DNA of 64,000 bases from CAYMUR01 sp964393615 (GTDB taxonomy: Bacteria > Planctomycetota > Planctomycetia > Pirellulales > Pirellulaceae). A program made the translations under genes and the position numbers. The DNA lies in NCBI GenBank assembly GCA_964393615.1, contig CAYMUR010000015.1, positions 1 to 64,000 on the forward strand, written 5' to 3'. Below are positions 35,596-45,405 of the stretch, in pieces. Within the stretch, counting starts at the first letter, position 1, and every line of letters begins with the position of its first letter. Under the pieces are notes generated by a model. It did not search any database. It was not told the DNA's origin and saw nothing but the letters and a program-made list of their open reading frames with translations.

Positions 35596-37266
35596 ATGGG
35601 AATGAGTGGACGCATTTTAACGTTCGTGCTCTTGGGGACGCTGTGGGGTGTAAGCGTTGAATGGTTGTCTGGCCAAACCATTGTCAGTCCGCTGCCCGCA
35701 GGCAACAGCATGCGTACGATCCCTCCTGATTTTCTGGGCGTGAATACTCGCGCCAAGGTGCCTGGCCTGTGGGAGAACGCTAGTGATCCAATCAACCTCC
35801 GTGGCTTGGGATTTCAGCATCTACGATTTCCTGGTGGAAACGTTGCCAACTATTACGATTGGACGACGGGCGATATGCTGACACCCGATTCGCCTCATCC
35901 CCACCATGGTACGCGTGCCGAAAACTATCGCCTGGAGCAGTGGTTGACTGCTTACCAGGCCACGGGGATTCAACCTGTTTTTGTTCTCAACCTGTCAACC
36001 AGCTACCGGATTGAAGGCTACTCGTCGGCCCTGGAAAGCCAACTGGCCATGTTACGGTATGCCCAACAGATTGGTTTACCAATCGAACGTGTTGAATTGG
36101 GAAACGAGTTTTATGCTGCCGTGTATGACGAACAAACCTACGCATTGAGTGAAGTGCAAATGCGAGGATTTCTGGATGCAGCTGACTATTATTCGACTGC
36201 CACTACCTGGGCACAGCAGATTAAATCAGAATTTCCAAATGCCAAGGTTGCCGTGGTCGATACGGTAGTCCGTTCGATTGATGTGACCAATCAGAACCGT
36301 AAATATTTCTGGAACCGCGATCTGAACGCCTTGGATTTGTCGGCGATCGATGCTTTGACCCGACATTATTACAGCGATGCCGGCCTGTTGGACCTGCAGG
36401 ATGTCAGCGGTTCCCTGGCGGAAATCCAACAGCAACAGTGGGAGGCATTTCAGGCGCCCAATGGACCTGACAGGATGATTGGGACGGCCTTTTCCTTGAT
36501 GGACGATGTCAAACAGCATACGCAAGTCTCCACCGGCATTCCTCTCTGGATTACCGAATTCAACCTGATGGACAAAGTGGGGCCGACTGCACGAACTTGG
36601 ACTTCGGCGCTTTTTTCAGCCGCCATGCTCTATGAAATGTTCGCAGACCCGTCGGCCGAGTTGATCACTAGCCATAGTTACAACGGTCACAAGTATGGGG
36701 CGGTCTTTTTTGAAGAAGCGGAGTTTCCCTACATGCAGATCAATCCTGGCTACTCGTTGGTTTCTACTGCCGGGGAATGGTCGGCCAATGGTCATTTGCT
36801 GTCGCTGGTCAACCAGGGACTGGATTCAATGACCGAACTTGTCCGGCTCGATTTTGACCACCTGCCGCTGGTTGGTGTGCAGGATCCTGATGTGGTGGAC
36901 CATCCAGCGCTGGTGGGCTACCGTTTGCAAAATAACGAGGAACAAAGAATGCTCCTCACTAATTTTTCCTCGCAGTCCTTGGTGATTGACATGCAGACCA
37001 TGCCTGGAAACTGGCAGCAGGCGTCGATCCTGACTGCCGATCCACGGCGACATATCTTGCGTGAAGACGACCTTGTACGAAGCTATATCTCGATCGCGAA
37101 CGAGCTGGTGCTACCTGCCTACGCGGTGGCCGTCGTCACCGTTCCTGAGCCAGCTGATTTTTGGGGATGGACCGTCGGGACCATTTTGGGGACTTTTCTT
37201 TTTTCCCAGGGCCGTTCCATGTTTTGCCGCCAGCGAGGTGCGTTTTGCCGCCAGCGAGGGGCATAG
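35596..37266 (+). CDS. GH-A clan glycoside hydrolase with PEP-CTERM-like tail
   Basis: A 556-residue exported protein. The ATG is preceded by GAGGGGAAACG; the signal is ILTFVLLGTLWGVSVEW. The TIM-barrel glycosidase body shows LGFQHLRFPGGNVANYYDW, the acid/base pair in VELGNEFYAA (Asn170-Glu171) and the nucleophile in LWITEFNLMD (Glu321), as in GH39/GH51/GH79. A beta-sandwich follows (LLTNFSSQSLVIDMQ). The end, VPEPADFWGWTVGTILGTF, then Arg, fits a PEP-CTERM anchor. The last residues carry a duplicated FCRQRGA from a 21-bp duplication. Likely substrates are uronic-acid or arabinose polysaccharides, which is inference. Confidence 0.82.
   Translation: MGMSGRILTFVLLGTLWGVSVEWLSGQTIVSPLPAGNSMRTIPPDFLGVNTRAKVPGLWENASDPINLRGLGFQHLRFPGGNVANYYDWTTGDMLTPDSPHPHHGTRAENYRLEQWLTAYQATGIQPVFVLNLSTSYRIEGYSSALESQLAMLRYAQQIGLPIERVELGNEFYAAVYDEQTYALSEVQMRGFLDAADYYSTATTWAQQIKSEFPNAKVAVVDTVVRSIDVTNQNRKYFWNRDLNALDLSAIDALTRHYYSDAGLLDLQDVSGSLAEIQQQQWEAFQAPNGPDRMIGTAFSLMDDVKQHTQVSTGIPLWITEFNLMDKVGPTARTWTSALFSAAMLYEMFADPSAELITSHSYNGHKYGAVFFEEAEFPYMQINPGYSLVSTAGEWSANGHLLSLVNQGLDSMTELVRLDFDHLPLVGVQDPDVVDHPALVGYRLQNNEEQRMLLTNFSSQSLVIDMQTMPGNWQQASILTADPRRHILREDDLVRSYISIANELVLPAYAVAVVTVPEPADFWGWTVGTILGTFLFSQGRSMFCRQRGAFCRQRGA
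37221..37262. repeat. 21-bp tandem duplication at the 3' end of the glycosidase gene
   Basis: GTTTTGCCGCCAGCGAGG begins at 37221 and again at 37242, one mismatch in 21. In frame, it doubles FCRQRGA immediately before the stop at 37264. Confidence 0.9.
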
Positions 37267-37300
37267 TGGCCTAAACTTCTGGTTGCGTTTCCGACGGGCT

Positions 37301-37364
37301 GGTCACCAGAATCACTGGTCACCAGAATCACTGGTCACCAGAATCACTGGTCACCAGAATCACT
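37301..37364. repeat. Four perfect 16-bp tandem repeats
   Basis: GGTCACCAGAATCACT occurs four times with no change (37301, 37317, 37333, 37349) in the spacer between two PEP-CTERM genes, 35 bases after the glycosidase stop. Confidence 0.95.
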
Positions 37365-37642
37365 GTCATCGCTTAAGAAGGCTCTCTCAAACACCAGCCT
37401 GATGTTGATCCAACCAACTACCTTAGGCTCAGCGCCCGGACCCGTCTGTAATGATAGGTAAAATAGATAAAATGAAAGTCAGTGAATGGATTCGAATGAG
37501 TGTCTTGGGACGAAAATATTAAAACATATTACGATTGGACTATCTGAATAAAATAGGTTGTGTCTGATTGCAATGGAAAGTCAGGTGAGATAGTCTGTCG
37601 AAGAATTCGGTTGTTATTTTGTCACCCAGGAGGATCAAATTG

Positions 37643-38383
37643 ATGAGATTATCGACAAGCGCGCTGTTGTGGTTCTTGACGCTAAGCTTTTTGGTGACTG
37701 CTACATCGTCAGCGGTTACGGTTTGGGATGAGGTAAGCCAAGGCGATTTACCCAGCGATTTTGCATCCCCGACCGATCTCGGAACGTTGGGCCTGGGGGG
37801 TAACATGCTGTCAGGGACAACGACTGCTGGCCTCACCGAAGATCTTACCGATCCAGCGGCTCCGCACTATGCTGGCATCGACGCCGACCTTTGGACGGTA
37901 ACGGTGGCACCAGGACAGAGGTTAAATCAGATCCGTTTGACAGCGTTTTCCATCACCAACCCACACAATCACACAGGTGGTGACGGGGGCGTACCGGGCA
38001 ATGGTGCTTTTTTCGGTGTTCAGGCGGGTAACCGAATTACCGGGGGAGTGGCTGGGCCTCCTTCTGAGTTGACAGGTGGTGGTTTGATTGGAATTCTGCC
38101 AGGCGCGCAGCTTGGTGACGATGTACTCGATGACTTGGGAGCTGGCCTTTTTTCCGCACTAGGAGTTCCCACTTTTAGCGGACCCTTGGAGGCAGGAACT
38201 TACACTTTCTGGTATCAAGAAGGTCCAATGGATACGGAATACACACTGGATTTCCAAGTGACGGCAGTCCCAGAACCGACGTCGTTGATGGGAATCGGTA
38301 TCATGGTGTTGGGAGCTGTCACAACACTGCGCGTTCGTCGCAAAAAAGACCACAGACAGCACGGATTCTTCGATTCGTATTGA
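37643..38383 (+). CDS. PEP-CTERM surface protein of unknown function
   Basis: About 246 residues from ATG 37643, with AGGAGG eight bases upstream. Signal peptide: LLWFLTLSFLVTATSSA. The body is acidic, Gly-rich and beta-type (VWDEVSQGDLPSDF, WTVTVAPGQRLNQIRLTAF, EAGTYTFWYQEG), resembling a small bacterial pre-peptidase or jelly-roll sandwich with no catalytic motif. The C-terminus VPEPTSLMGIGIMVLGAV, then RVRRKK, is a textbook PEP-CTERM sorting signal. The upstream 150 bases are unusually AT-rich. Confidence 0.87.
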   Translation: MRLSTSALLWFLTLSFLVTATSSAVTVWDEVSQGDLPSDFASPTDLGTLGLGGNMLSGTTTAGLTEDLTDPAAPHYAGIDADLWTVTVAPGQRLNQIRLTAFSITNPHNHTGGDGGVPGNGAFFGVQAGNRITGGVAGPPSELTGGGLIGILPGAQLGDDVLDDLGAGLFSALGVPTFSGPLEAGTYTFWYQEGPMDTEYTLDFQVTAVPEPTSLMGIGIMVLGAVTTLRVRRKKDHRQHGFFDSY

Positions 38384-38458
38384 TGGTCAGTCGATGGGCG
38401 GGTAGCGATTGGACGCGGGGTCGTGGTGTCTGCAACAGGGTGTGCCGAGCGTCCAGAT

Positions 38459-39994
38459 TCAATCACCTCGTCGAAAGAAGACACGCTCAACGAGACTGAC
38501 GGTACAGCCAACCACGATTCCTGCAATCAGTGCGCAGGGCTGAATCCACTGAAAACTGAATGTTTTCAGGAAGACCGGTTGCACGTCCGTCAGCGCTAAC
38601 AGCGGTTCCCAGAAAGCCACGGTAATCGCCACGATACTCGACGAGACCAATGCGGCTACTGCACCTATTGGTGTGGCAAAGGGGACAAACAGCGCCATAA
38701 AAAACAACAGAAATAGTGGGGTAATCAACAAGTTGCAGACGCGGTTGCTGACTTCTATAAAATTTCCTGGCACTTTTTCCATGGCGAACGAAGCGGTCAA
38801 GACGACAATGATTCCGATTGCAAAGGCCAAACTCCTCGCTGTCTGCATGCGTGCCTTTTCCGTTAAAACTAAGCCACGGGCTCCTTCAACAAAATCTGTG
38901 AGTACCACGGCGGTGATGGAGTTGACTCCGGAGTCCATGCTTGACATGGCGGCAGCGAACAGGGCTGCCAACACGAGACCGGCGATTCCAGCTGGCAGAT
39001 GGTTTGAGAGATAGAGAGGAAAAAGTTCATCCGCTGCTTCGGTGATCGTTTTTCCCTCGGGGAGGAAATCTGGATGAGCCTGGTAATAACCCAATAGCGA
39101 AAATCCTACCAGTGCCAGGCAGACTGTGACAGCGGCGCCAGAGAGGGAGTTCACCAGAAAGGAACGGCGGGCAGCAGCAGCGCTACCTGTTGACATGAAA
39201 CGTTGTATGGCAGTTTGATCACCTCCGGCAGTGCACAACCACCACAAGGTCCCCGAGAAAATTGTACCGAATACGGTGACCCGTACATTGGGATCCATAC
39301 TGAACAATGGTTGAGTATCCCAGTTCTCCTGCCAGGTAGTGGGAAACCAGTGAAAACCTCCCAAATCTACCGTGACCATTGCGATCACGACCATCGCACC
39401 GCCAAACAGTAGAATAAATTGGAACAGGTCCGTGATGACGACAGCGCGTAGCCCGCCTATGGAAGCATAGACGATCGCGACACCTCCTGTGCAAAGGACA
39501 ACGTATGGAAGCCAGGTTTGTTCCAACCCGATCATTGCGATGATTGCTTTCGAAGGCAGGAAGATCAACAGCGACATCCACCCTAAACGGATAAACACGA
39601 AGAGTGCAGCTGCCAGTAGTCTCACGTTTCGACCAAGTTTTGCTTCGAGCAACTCATAAGCACTTGTCGTTCGATGCTGCATGTAAACGGGAATGATCCA
39701 ATAGCCGACAAGCAGGTATACGATCGGGATCGAGAACATCCCACAGAAAATGACCGGTCCCCTGCCAAGATATTCACCTGGAGAGGAGAGATAACTGATT
39801 GTACTAAACAGGGTGGCGTACATAGAGATACCCACCAGGATTGAGTTCATCCCCCGATTGCCTACGAAGTATTCGTCGGTGCTTTTCTGTTGGCGCCCGT
39901 AATACCAGCCAATGCCAAGCACGCAGCAGATGTACATTCCGACGACGGTTCCATCAATCCAGCTGAGACCAGCATCATTTATGGCGTGATCCAA
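38459..39994 (-). CDS. Sodium/solute symporter
   Basis: A 511-residue SSS-family carrier of normal length. Seen: STDEYFVGNRGMNSILVGIS after helix 1; ASIGGLRAVVITDLFQFILL at helix 6; GGDQTAIQRFMSTGSAAAAR; and AALFAAAMSSMDSGVNSITA, which holds the Na+ site. The loop between helix 6 and the next helix is short (about 35 residues), unlike the symporter at 20304-22232. About 13 hydrophobic segments. The substrate is unknown; planctomycete members often carry sugars or sugar acids. It is divergent to the serine hydrolase gene. Confidence 0.9.
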   Translation of the reverse strand: MDHAINDAGLSWIDGTVVGMYICCVLGIGWYYGRQQKSTDEYFVGNRGMNSILVGISMYATLFSTISYLSSPGEYLGRGPVIFCGMFSIPIVYLLVGYWIIPVYMQHRTTSAYELLEAKLGRNVRLLAAALFVFIRLGWMSLLIFLPSKAIIAMIGLEQTWLPYVVLCTGGVAIVYASIGGLRAVVITDLFQFILLFGGAMVVIAMVTVDLGGFHWFPTTWQENWDTQPLFSMDPNVRVTVFGTIFSGTLWWLCTAGGDQTAIQRFMSTGSAAAARRSFLVNSLSGAAVTVCLALVGFSLLGYYQAHPDFLPEGKTITEAADELFPLYLSNHLPAGIAGLVLAALFAAAMSSMDSGVNSITAVVLTDFVEGARGLVLTEKARMQTARSLAFAIGIIVVLTASFAMEKVPGNFIEVSNRVCNLLITPLFLLFFMALFVPFATPIGAVAALVSSSIVAITVAFWEPLLALTDVQPVFLKTFSFQWIQPCALIAGIVVGCTVSLVERVFFRRGD

Positions 39995-40072
39995 GTGGTT
40001 CTTCCTTTCGAGAGGATTCCAGTGTTTAATGAGAAGTCGTAACCAGTTTGCCTGTTTTGTCGATCGCGAAGC

Positions 40073-40096
40073 TTGGTCACAACCTTGACCACAACC
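40073..40096. repeat. 12-bp imperfect tandem duplication
   Basis: TTGGTCACAACC is followed directly by TTGACCACAACC, in the divergent spacer upstream of the symporter. Confidence 0.65.
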
Positions 40097-40216
40097 AAGG
40101 TACAGCAGATTGGCAGGTTTCTACAAGCCTCCCATATTCTGTCACCCTAGGAACTGGGCAATCCACGTAAGTCAGCGGTTTTTGCAGTGTAGAGAGATAC
40201 CTTTGTCGAGACAAGC

Positions 40217-41422
40217 ATGATGACCGATTTAATGAAAGGTTTCCCACCCGATCCGAAGCAACAAGTCACACTTGCCAATTGGCGCAGGCCTCCCTTCCAC
40301 GTGTGGGCTTTTCAGCATGTGCGGGAAATTGTGCCTGCGGCCGATATTGCCAACGATCCAGATGCTGTCTGGAAACTCGAGTCCGTCGCCCAGGACCTGA
40401 CGGAAGTCCGCATCCCTGGAACGAGGGATGAGCCAATGACCTGGTCCGATTTCTTGCAGCAAACACATACCGACGGGTTGGTTGTTCTTCATCAGGGGAA
40501 GTTGGTTCACGAAACCTATGCCAACGGGCTCACGGCACACACCCCCCACATTCTGATGTCGGTCTCCAAATCACTCCTGGGGCTGCTGGCCGGAATCCTG
40601 TCGGCAGAGGGTATAATCGATCCTAGCGGCCAGGTCATTGACTACCTCCCGGCGTTAGGAGAGACGGCCTATGCCGGTTCGACCCTGCGAAACCTGCTCG
40701 ATATGCGCGCCGGGATTCAGTTCAACGAAGATTATCTGGGAAGCTCGGGACCCATTATTGAATACCGCAAGGCAACCAACTGGGACCCACTGGAAAAAGG
40801 AGACACCGTACCGGACCTGCGTTCCTTTTACCAAACCTTGACTGACCGAGAGGGCGAACACGGCCAGCGGTTCCATTATGTCTCACCCAACACCGATCTG
40901 CTGGCATGGATCATCGAGCATGCTGCGGGAAAGCGGTTGTCAGACCTGATGAGTCAGCATCTCTGGCAACCACTGGGCGCCCACCGCAGCGGGTATATCA
41001 CCGTGGACCGACTCGGCGCTCCACGGGCAGGTGGGGGAATCTGCGTAACCACCAGTGACCTGGCGCGATTAGGTCAACTTCTGATCCAAGACGGCCGGCG
41101 TGGTGACCGCCAAATTATTCCCAGTGCGTGGATCCAAGACATGTGGCAGTCAGGAGATGCCGAGGCTTGGAATCAGGGGTCGTTTGCCGCCTACTTTCCC
41201 GGTTCGCAGATCCGCTACCGGTCCCAGTGGTATGTTCTGGATGAGAACGATCCGCTGCTTTTCGGATTGGGGATTCATGGACAAAACTTGTTTGTGGATC
41301 GGAAGAATGAGATCGTCATTGCCAAGGTGTCCTCTCAGCCCGTGCCACTTACTTCGGGACTGATCTCTTTGACCATGCGCAGTGTAGCGGCGATTCGGCA
41401 ACACCTGTTACAACGCGGCTGA
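40217..41422 (+). CDS. Beta-lactamase-fold serine hydrolase
   Basis: A 401-residue member of the class C beta-lactamase/family VIII esterase superfamily, close in pattern to 6-aminohexanoate-dimer hydrolase. Seen: the nucleophile motif SVSK (Ser115, Lys118), the second motif HYVSPN (Tyr221), GICVTTSDLARLGQLLI typical of the family, and LGIHGQNLFVD in place of the KTG box. No signal peptide, so probably cytosolic. It would hydrolyse an amide or ester; a lactamase role is unlikely without export. It stands alone between convergent typA and a divergent symporter. Confidence 0.85.
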   Translation: MMTDLMKGFPPDPKQQVTLANWRRPPFHVWAFQHVREIVPAADIANDPDAVWKLESVAQDLTEVRIPGTRDEPMTWSDFLQQTHTDGLVVLHQGKLVHETYANGLTAHTPHILMSVSKSLLGLLAGILSAEGIIDPSGQVIDYLPALGETAYAGSTLRNLLDMRAGIQFNEDYLGSSGPIIEYRKATNWDPLEKGDTVPDLRSFYQTLTDREGEHGQRFHYVSPNTDLLAWIIEHAAGKRLSDLMSQHLWQPLGAHRSGYITVDRLGAPRAGGGICVTTSDLARLGQLLIQDGRRGDRQIIPSAWIQDMWQSGDAEAWNQGSFAAYFPGSQIRYRSQWYVLDENDPLLFGLGIHGQNLFVDRKNEIVIAKVSSQPVPLTSGLISLTMRSVAAIRQHLLQRG

Positions 41423-41533
41423 TGGGATGTCCAGGGCGACACCAAGTCGTGGTGCGAAGTTTCCCAGCTGCCAGCAGCCGAACAACGCGTCGCAGCGGCA
41501 ACAGGCTATACGCGAAATGGGCAAACGACCATT

Positions 41534-41563
41534 ATACCGCTTTGTGATCATACCGCTTTGTGA
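41534..41563. repeat. 16-bp tandem duplication over the typA stop codon
   Basis: ATACCGCTTTGTGA occurs at 41534 and 41550 (period 16, with TC between). The minus-strand TGA stop of typA (41548-41550) sits at the junction. Confidence 0.88.
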
Positions 41564-43407
41564 CTGCCTGCCCGTCGTCGCGCACTTTCTTTCAGCAGGA
41601 TTTTGCGTAAGCGGATGATTTGCGGAGTAATCTCCACATATTCGTCGTCTTCAATGTACTCCAGGGCAGCTTCGAGAAACAAATTACGTGGTCGTATGAG
41701 ATTAATGTTTTCATCCGATCCGGAAGCCCTAACATTGGTTAATTTTTTGGTGCGAATTGGGTTTACAACCATGTCGTTTTCACGTGAATTTTCACCGACA
41801 ATCATCCCTTCGTAGACTTTGTCTCCAGGGGCAACGAACAAGACGGAGCGTTCACCGAGTTTCCAGAGTGCGTAGCCGACGGCTGCCCCGTTTTCCTGGG
41901 ATACCAGCACTCCGTTTGCTCGGTGAGGTACTTCGGCTTCTCGTGGTTTGTAACAATCAAAGCTGTGATGAATGACCGCTTCACCGCGGCTGGCATTGAG
42001 AAGACGGGTTCGCAATCCAATCAAACCGCGAGCAGGGATGGAAAATTCCAAGTGCGACATTTTATCTTCATTGGACTTCATTTCGGTGATTTGGCCGCGG
42101 CGAGCACATACCAATTCCATGACCGATCCCACGTCCTCCGTTGGTACGTCGATCACCAGGTGCTCGAATGGTTCCTGCGGTTTGCCGTCAATGATCTTTT
42201 CGATCACTCGGGGTTTACCAACTGACAATTCATAGCCTTCGCGTCGCATTTGTTCGATCAAAATGGATAGATGCAGAACGCCCCGGCCCGACACCTGGAA
42301 CGCATCCTTGTCACTTGTTTCTTCGACACGGAGAGCAAGATTCGATTGTAATTCCCGATAAAGGCGTTCGCGTAAATTGCGGCTTGTCACAAACTTGCCA
42401 ACTTGACCTGCAAGTGGAGACGAGTTGATCGTAAACAACATTGTCAGGGTCGGTTCATCGACGGAAATTCTTGGCAACACGTGAGGATTTTCCGGACAGG
42501 TGATGGTGTCACCAATTTCAGGATCCGGTAGCCCCACTAAAGCCACAATATCCCCCGCGGACGCTTCTTCCGTTTCGTGTCTTCCCAGTTTGTGGAAGGT
42601 ATAAACGGTAGTAATTTCAGCCGTATCCATCGAACCATTGTCACGGGATATGGCAACTTTTTGGCCTTTTCTAACCGTTCCACTTTGAATGCGTCCTGTG
42701 GCGATGCGGCCAACATACTCAGACCAATCAATGGTCGTTACCATCATTTCCAAGCGACCACTGGGATCTGCTTTCGGTGCGGGAATCGATTGGACGATCA
42801 GTTCCAGTAGCGGCTCGATGTTGCCTTCTCGTTTTGTCGCGTCGAAATTTGCATAACCATCACGGCCACTGGCAAAAATGTAAGGGAAATCCAGGTCGTC
42901 TTCGTCGGCGCCCAGGTCGACCAGTAAATCGAACATTTCTGAAACAACGTGGTCAGGACGACAATCGGGCCGGTCGACTTTGTTTACCACCACGATCAGT
43001 CGCAAGCCATACTCGAGTGCCTTTTGCAGAACGAACCGTGTTTGCGGACGTGGTCCTTCAAATGCGTCTACGAGTACCAGCGCACCGTCTGCCATGCGCA
43101 AGACACGTTCGACTTCGCCACCAAAATCGGCATGTCCTGGCGTATCGATGACGTTGATTTTGATGTTTTGATATTGCAGCGCGATATTCTTCGCCAGAAT
43201 TGTGATGCCCCGTTCACGCTCCAGGTCGTTAGAGTCCAGGATACAATCCGTGGTTAGCTGTGACTCACGAAACTGACCACTTTGACGCAACAAAGCGTCG
43301 ACCAACGTCGTTTTGCCGTGATCAACATGGGCGATAATAGCAATATTACGAATGTCTTTACGTAGCACAGTAAAACAATCCTGGGGCAATAGCAGAGGTT
43401 CCGACAC
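41548..43407 (-). CDS. typA: Ribosome-associated GTPase TypA/BipA
   Basis: A 619-residue translational GTPase. G-domain motifs: AHVDHGKTT (residues 26-34), the switch II DTPGHADFGGEVERVL, and NKVDRPDCRP. The effector and C-terminal parts match TypA: GRGVLHLSILIEQMRREGYE, SVMELVCARRGQITEM, ARGLIGLRTRLLNASRGEAV, and the family tail ASGSDENINLIRPRNLFLEA ALEYI. TypA binds the ribosome and aids subunit assembly under stress or cold. The frame opens at GTG 43407, but members usually start close to the IRNIAIIAHVDHG segment, so the GTG at 43368 is an equally likely start. The last residues differ by a tandem duplication over the stop. Confidence 0.96.
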   Translation of the reverse strand: MSEPLLLPQDCFTVLRKDIRNIAIIAHVDHGKTTLVDALLRQSGQFRESQLTTDCILDSNDLERERGITILAKNIALQYQNIKINVIDTPGHADFGGEVERVLRMADGALVLVDAFEGPRPQTRFVLQKALEYGLRLIVVVNKVDRPDCRPDHVVSEMFDLLVDLGADEDDLDFPYIFASGRDGYANFDATKREGNIEPLLELIVQSIPAPKADPSGRLEMMVTTIDWSEYVGRIATGRIQSGTVRKGQKVAISRDNGSMDTAEITTVYTFHKLGRHETEEASAGDIVALVGLPDPEIGDTITCPENPHVLPRISVDEPTLTMLFTINSSPLAGQVGKFVTSRNLRERLYRELQSNLALRVEETSDKDAFQVSGRGVLHLSILIEQMRREGYELSVGKPRVIEKIIDGKPQEPFEHLVIDVPTEDVGSVMELVCARRGQITEMKSNEDKMSHLEFSIPARGLIGLRTRLLNASRGEAVIHHSFDCYKPREAEVPHRANGVLVSQENGAAVGYALWKLGERSVLFVAPGDKVYEGMIVGENSRENDMVVNPIRTKKLTNVRASGSDENINLIRPRNLFLEAALEYIEDDEYVEITPQIIRLRKILLKESARRRAGSHKAV

Positions 43408-43588
43408 GTCAAACAGGCGGGAAATGGTTCACATGGTCAAAGGTGTCGGAGTGAAGAAGGAAAGAGTTTAACAGTTGAGACCGGCGTGTAGAAGGGAGGA
43501 TGTGCTCTGTTTCTGTTAATTCTTGACGTAGGCCCTGACGACGATGGGAGTTACCCACCCGGCGTATTCAGCGTTTGTCCCGCCTTGT

Positions 43589-44698
43589 CTAGGTCAATCG
43601 CTTTAACTTTGAGATGCGCCCTGAGGCGACCCATTCGGCAATGAGGATGTTACCGTCGTTGTCGAAGCAAGCGTCATGCGGATGGATGAATTTTCCGTCT
43701 TTCCAAAGATGAGGATTGGTGCGAATGTTTTGCTTGCCCTGGTTAGTGATTCGTTCGACGTCATCGCCAAGTCGAGCGACGACCTGGTTGTCTTTGCCAT
43801 GAATGGTGACACGTGCGTGTAACTCGGAAATAACCACCAGGTCTCCATAAGAATCGGCGTTAGCAGGCAGTCCATAGCCTGTCAGGGTCTCGATGTATTG
43901 ACCGTCGAGCGTCAGGTATTGAACCGTGTGGTTTGCACGGTCGCAGATGATCAGCGATGGCTCACGGCCTGGTCGACTGTCGACCCAAATGCCATGCGGC
44001 AAATTGAATTTTCCCTGGCCAGCGCCGGGAGATTTTTCGGGACCACCAAAACATGACTTCCAATTACCTTCCTTGTCGTAACGATGAATGTAATAGGACC
44101 CATATCCATCGACCAAAAAGAAATCGCCATCTGGCAAAAAGCAAAAGTTTGTTGGTAGAAAACGGTCCCTGCCCCATTCAGGGCGGTTCGATTTGTTTTC
44201 GGCCTTTGCATAGACTCCCGACTCCATCGGTGCTCTTTGGTGCCAAACAATGTCACCCGTCAACGTCAACTTGGAAAAGGCCTTGATGTTTTGAAAACCA
44301 CAGGCGTATAGGAATTCTTCGCCGTCCTCCTCGCGAACTTCGATGCCATGACCGCCACCTTGAAACTGGCTGCCAAAAGCACGCACGAACTGGCCCTCGG
44401 GGTCAAAAACAAAAATCGACGGATGGTCCTTTTGTTCTTTCCGACCCTCGTGAATTACATACACATTGCCACTTTTGTCGACCGCTACGTTGTGAGTTGT
44501 CTGCCAGGTATACCGGTCTGGTAATTGTGGCCAGGCGTGAATGACTTCGTACTGGTAATCGCCCTCGCCCACAATCTTTGTGTGCCTGGTTTTACTGGCG
44601 GTGATTACGGTGGGGGTGGTCAATGTGGCAATGGTGCCAGCAGCGCTTGCCTTTGTGAAATGGCGGCGAGTGATAATCGTTGGCTTGGTGTCCGACAT
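43589..44698 (-). CDS. Tat-exported NHL-repeat beta-propeller protein
   Basis: 369 residues from the ATG at 44698, which opens a twin-arginine signal (IITRRHFTKASAAGTIATL). An upstream in-frame start at 44740 is less likely. Blade motifs: NVAVDKSGNVYVIHEG, IFVFDPEGQFVRAFGSQF, LPDGDFFLVDGYGSYYIHRY, GREPSLIICDRANHTVQYL and DNDGNILIAEWVASGRISKL. Paralogue of the Sec-exported propeller at 24951-25955. Tat export suggests it folds or binds a cofactor before export. No catalytic residues are assigned. A lyase-like or binding role remains open. Confidence 0.87.
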   Translation of the reverse strand: MSDTKPTIITRRHFTKASAAGTIATLTTPTVITASKTRHTKIVGEGDYQYEVIHAWPQLPDRYTWQTTHNVAVDKSGNVYVIHEGRKEQKDHPSIFVFDPEGQFVRAFGSQFQGGGHGIEVREEDGEEFLYACGFQNIKAFSKLTLTGDIVWHQRAPMESGVYAKAENKSNRPEWGRDRFLPTNFCFLPDGDFFLVDGYGSYYIHRYDKEGNWKSCFGGPEKSPGAGQGKFNLPHGIWVDSRPGREPSLIICDRANHTVQYLTLDGQYIETLTGYGLPANADSYGDLVVISELHARVTIHGKDNQVVARLGDDVERITNQGKQNIRTNPHLWKDGKFIHPHDACFDNDGNILIAEWVASGRISKLKRLT

Positions 44699-45405
44699 GA
44701 GGATTCTTTCTGCGATTCTGGGTGGTCGGTTTGCAGTCACAAAAATGTTTTTGTGCCCGGCGATTGGTCATCGACGAGCCGAATCATTGTTGCCTTGGCA
44801 CGGTCTCCGCGGCATTGTCTCAACCTCAGCGGAAAAAGGGTAGCACGGTGTTTTGTACCATGGTTGAGACTGTCAGTAAGTGGAATTTTAATCTTCTCAG
44901 AACCATCCCGCAACGTTTGTCGGAAATGTTTCCACATTTATTCGCGATAAGAAATGGTGGACACTTTAAGAAAAGGAGCTCGGCGGCAGCGGGTTAGCCC
45001 GCCTGGTATCGAACAGAGTCGTTCCAGCGTTCAGGGAGGCAGTCAAAACTGTCTCCCTGGTCAACCGCCATTGCAGCAGGCTGACGGAGACGTGTTTAGA
45101 GAGATTTCGTTCAACTCGTTAAGGCTAAAAACAATCAGTAAGGCCACGATATTCAAAATCCCAATTATTTTGTTGTATAAGAAGTTGTCAATTCGACACA
45201 AAACCAGGCAGCCGTTGATTATTCCGAAGAACCTAATTTGCTGGTAACTCCTGCGATCCTTAAGTATATTACAAGGGGTGATTCAGCACGGCGTTTCCTG
45301 TCAAAAAATGTTTCTACCTGCCGGTTGGATTTTTCAGTAAAATAAAAAAAATATTGGTATGTCCGTCTCATGGAGTCGGACGCGGATACGAAGTAGGAGT
45401 CGAAA
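44699..45405. other. Divergent spacer between NHL and phosphatase-like genes
   Basis: 707 bases with no supported gene. The last 250 bases are AT-rich and should hold the phosphatase-like promoter. A 12-bp-stem hairpin lies at 45032-45059. Confidence 0.55.
45032..45059. other. Long perfect hairpin in a spacer
   Basis: CAGGGAGGCAGT pairs with ACTGTCTCCCTG (one G-T pair) around loop CAAA. No T run follows on either strand, so it is not a standard terminator. It could be an attenuator, protein-binding site or remnant of a mobile repeat. Confidence 0.6.

Noticed and set aside
37301..37364. CRISPR array
   Set aside because: The four 16-bp units are directly adjacent with no spacers, so this is a plain tandem repeat.
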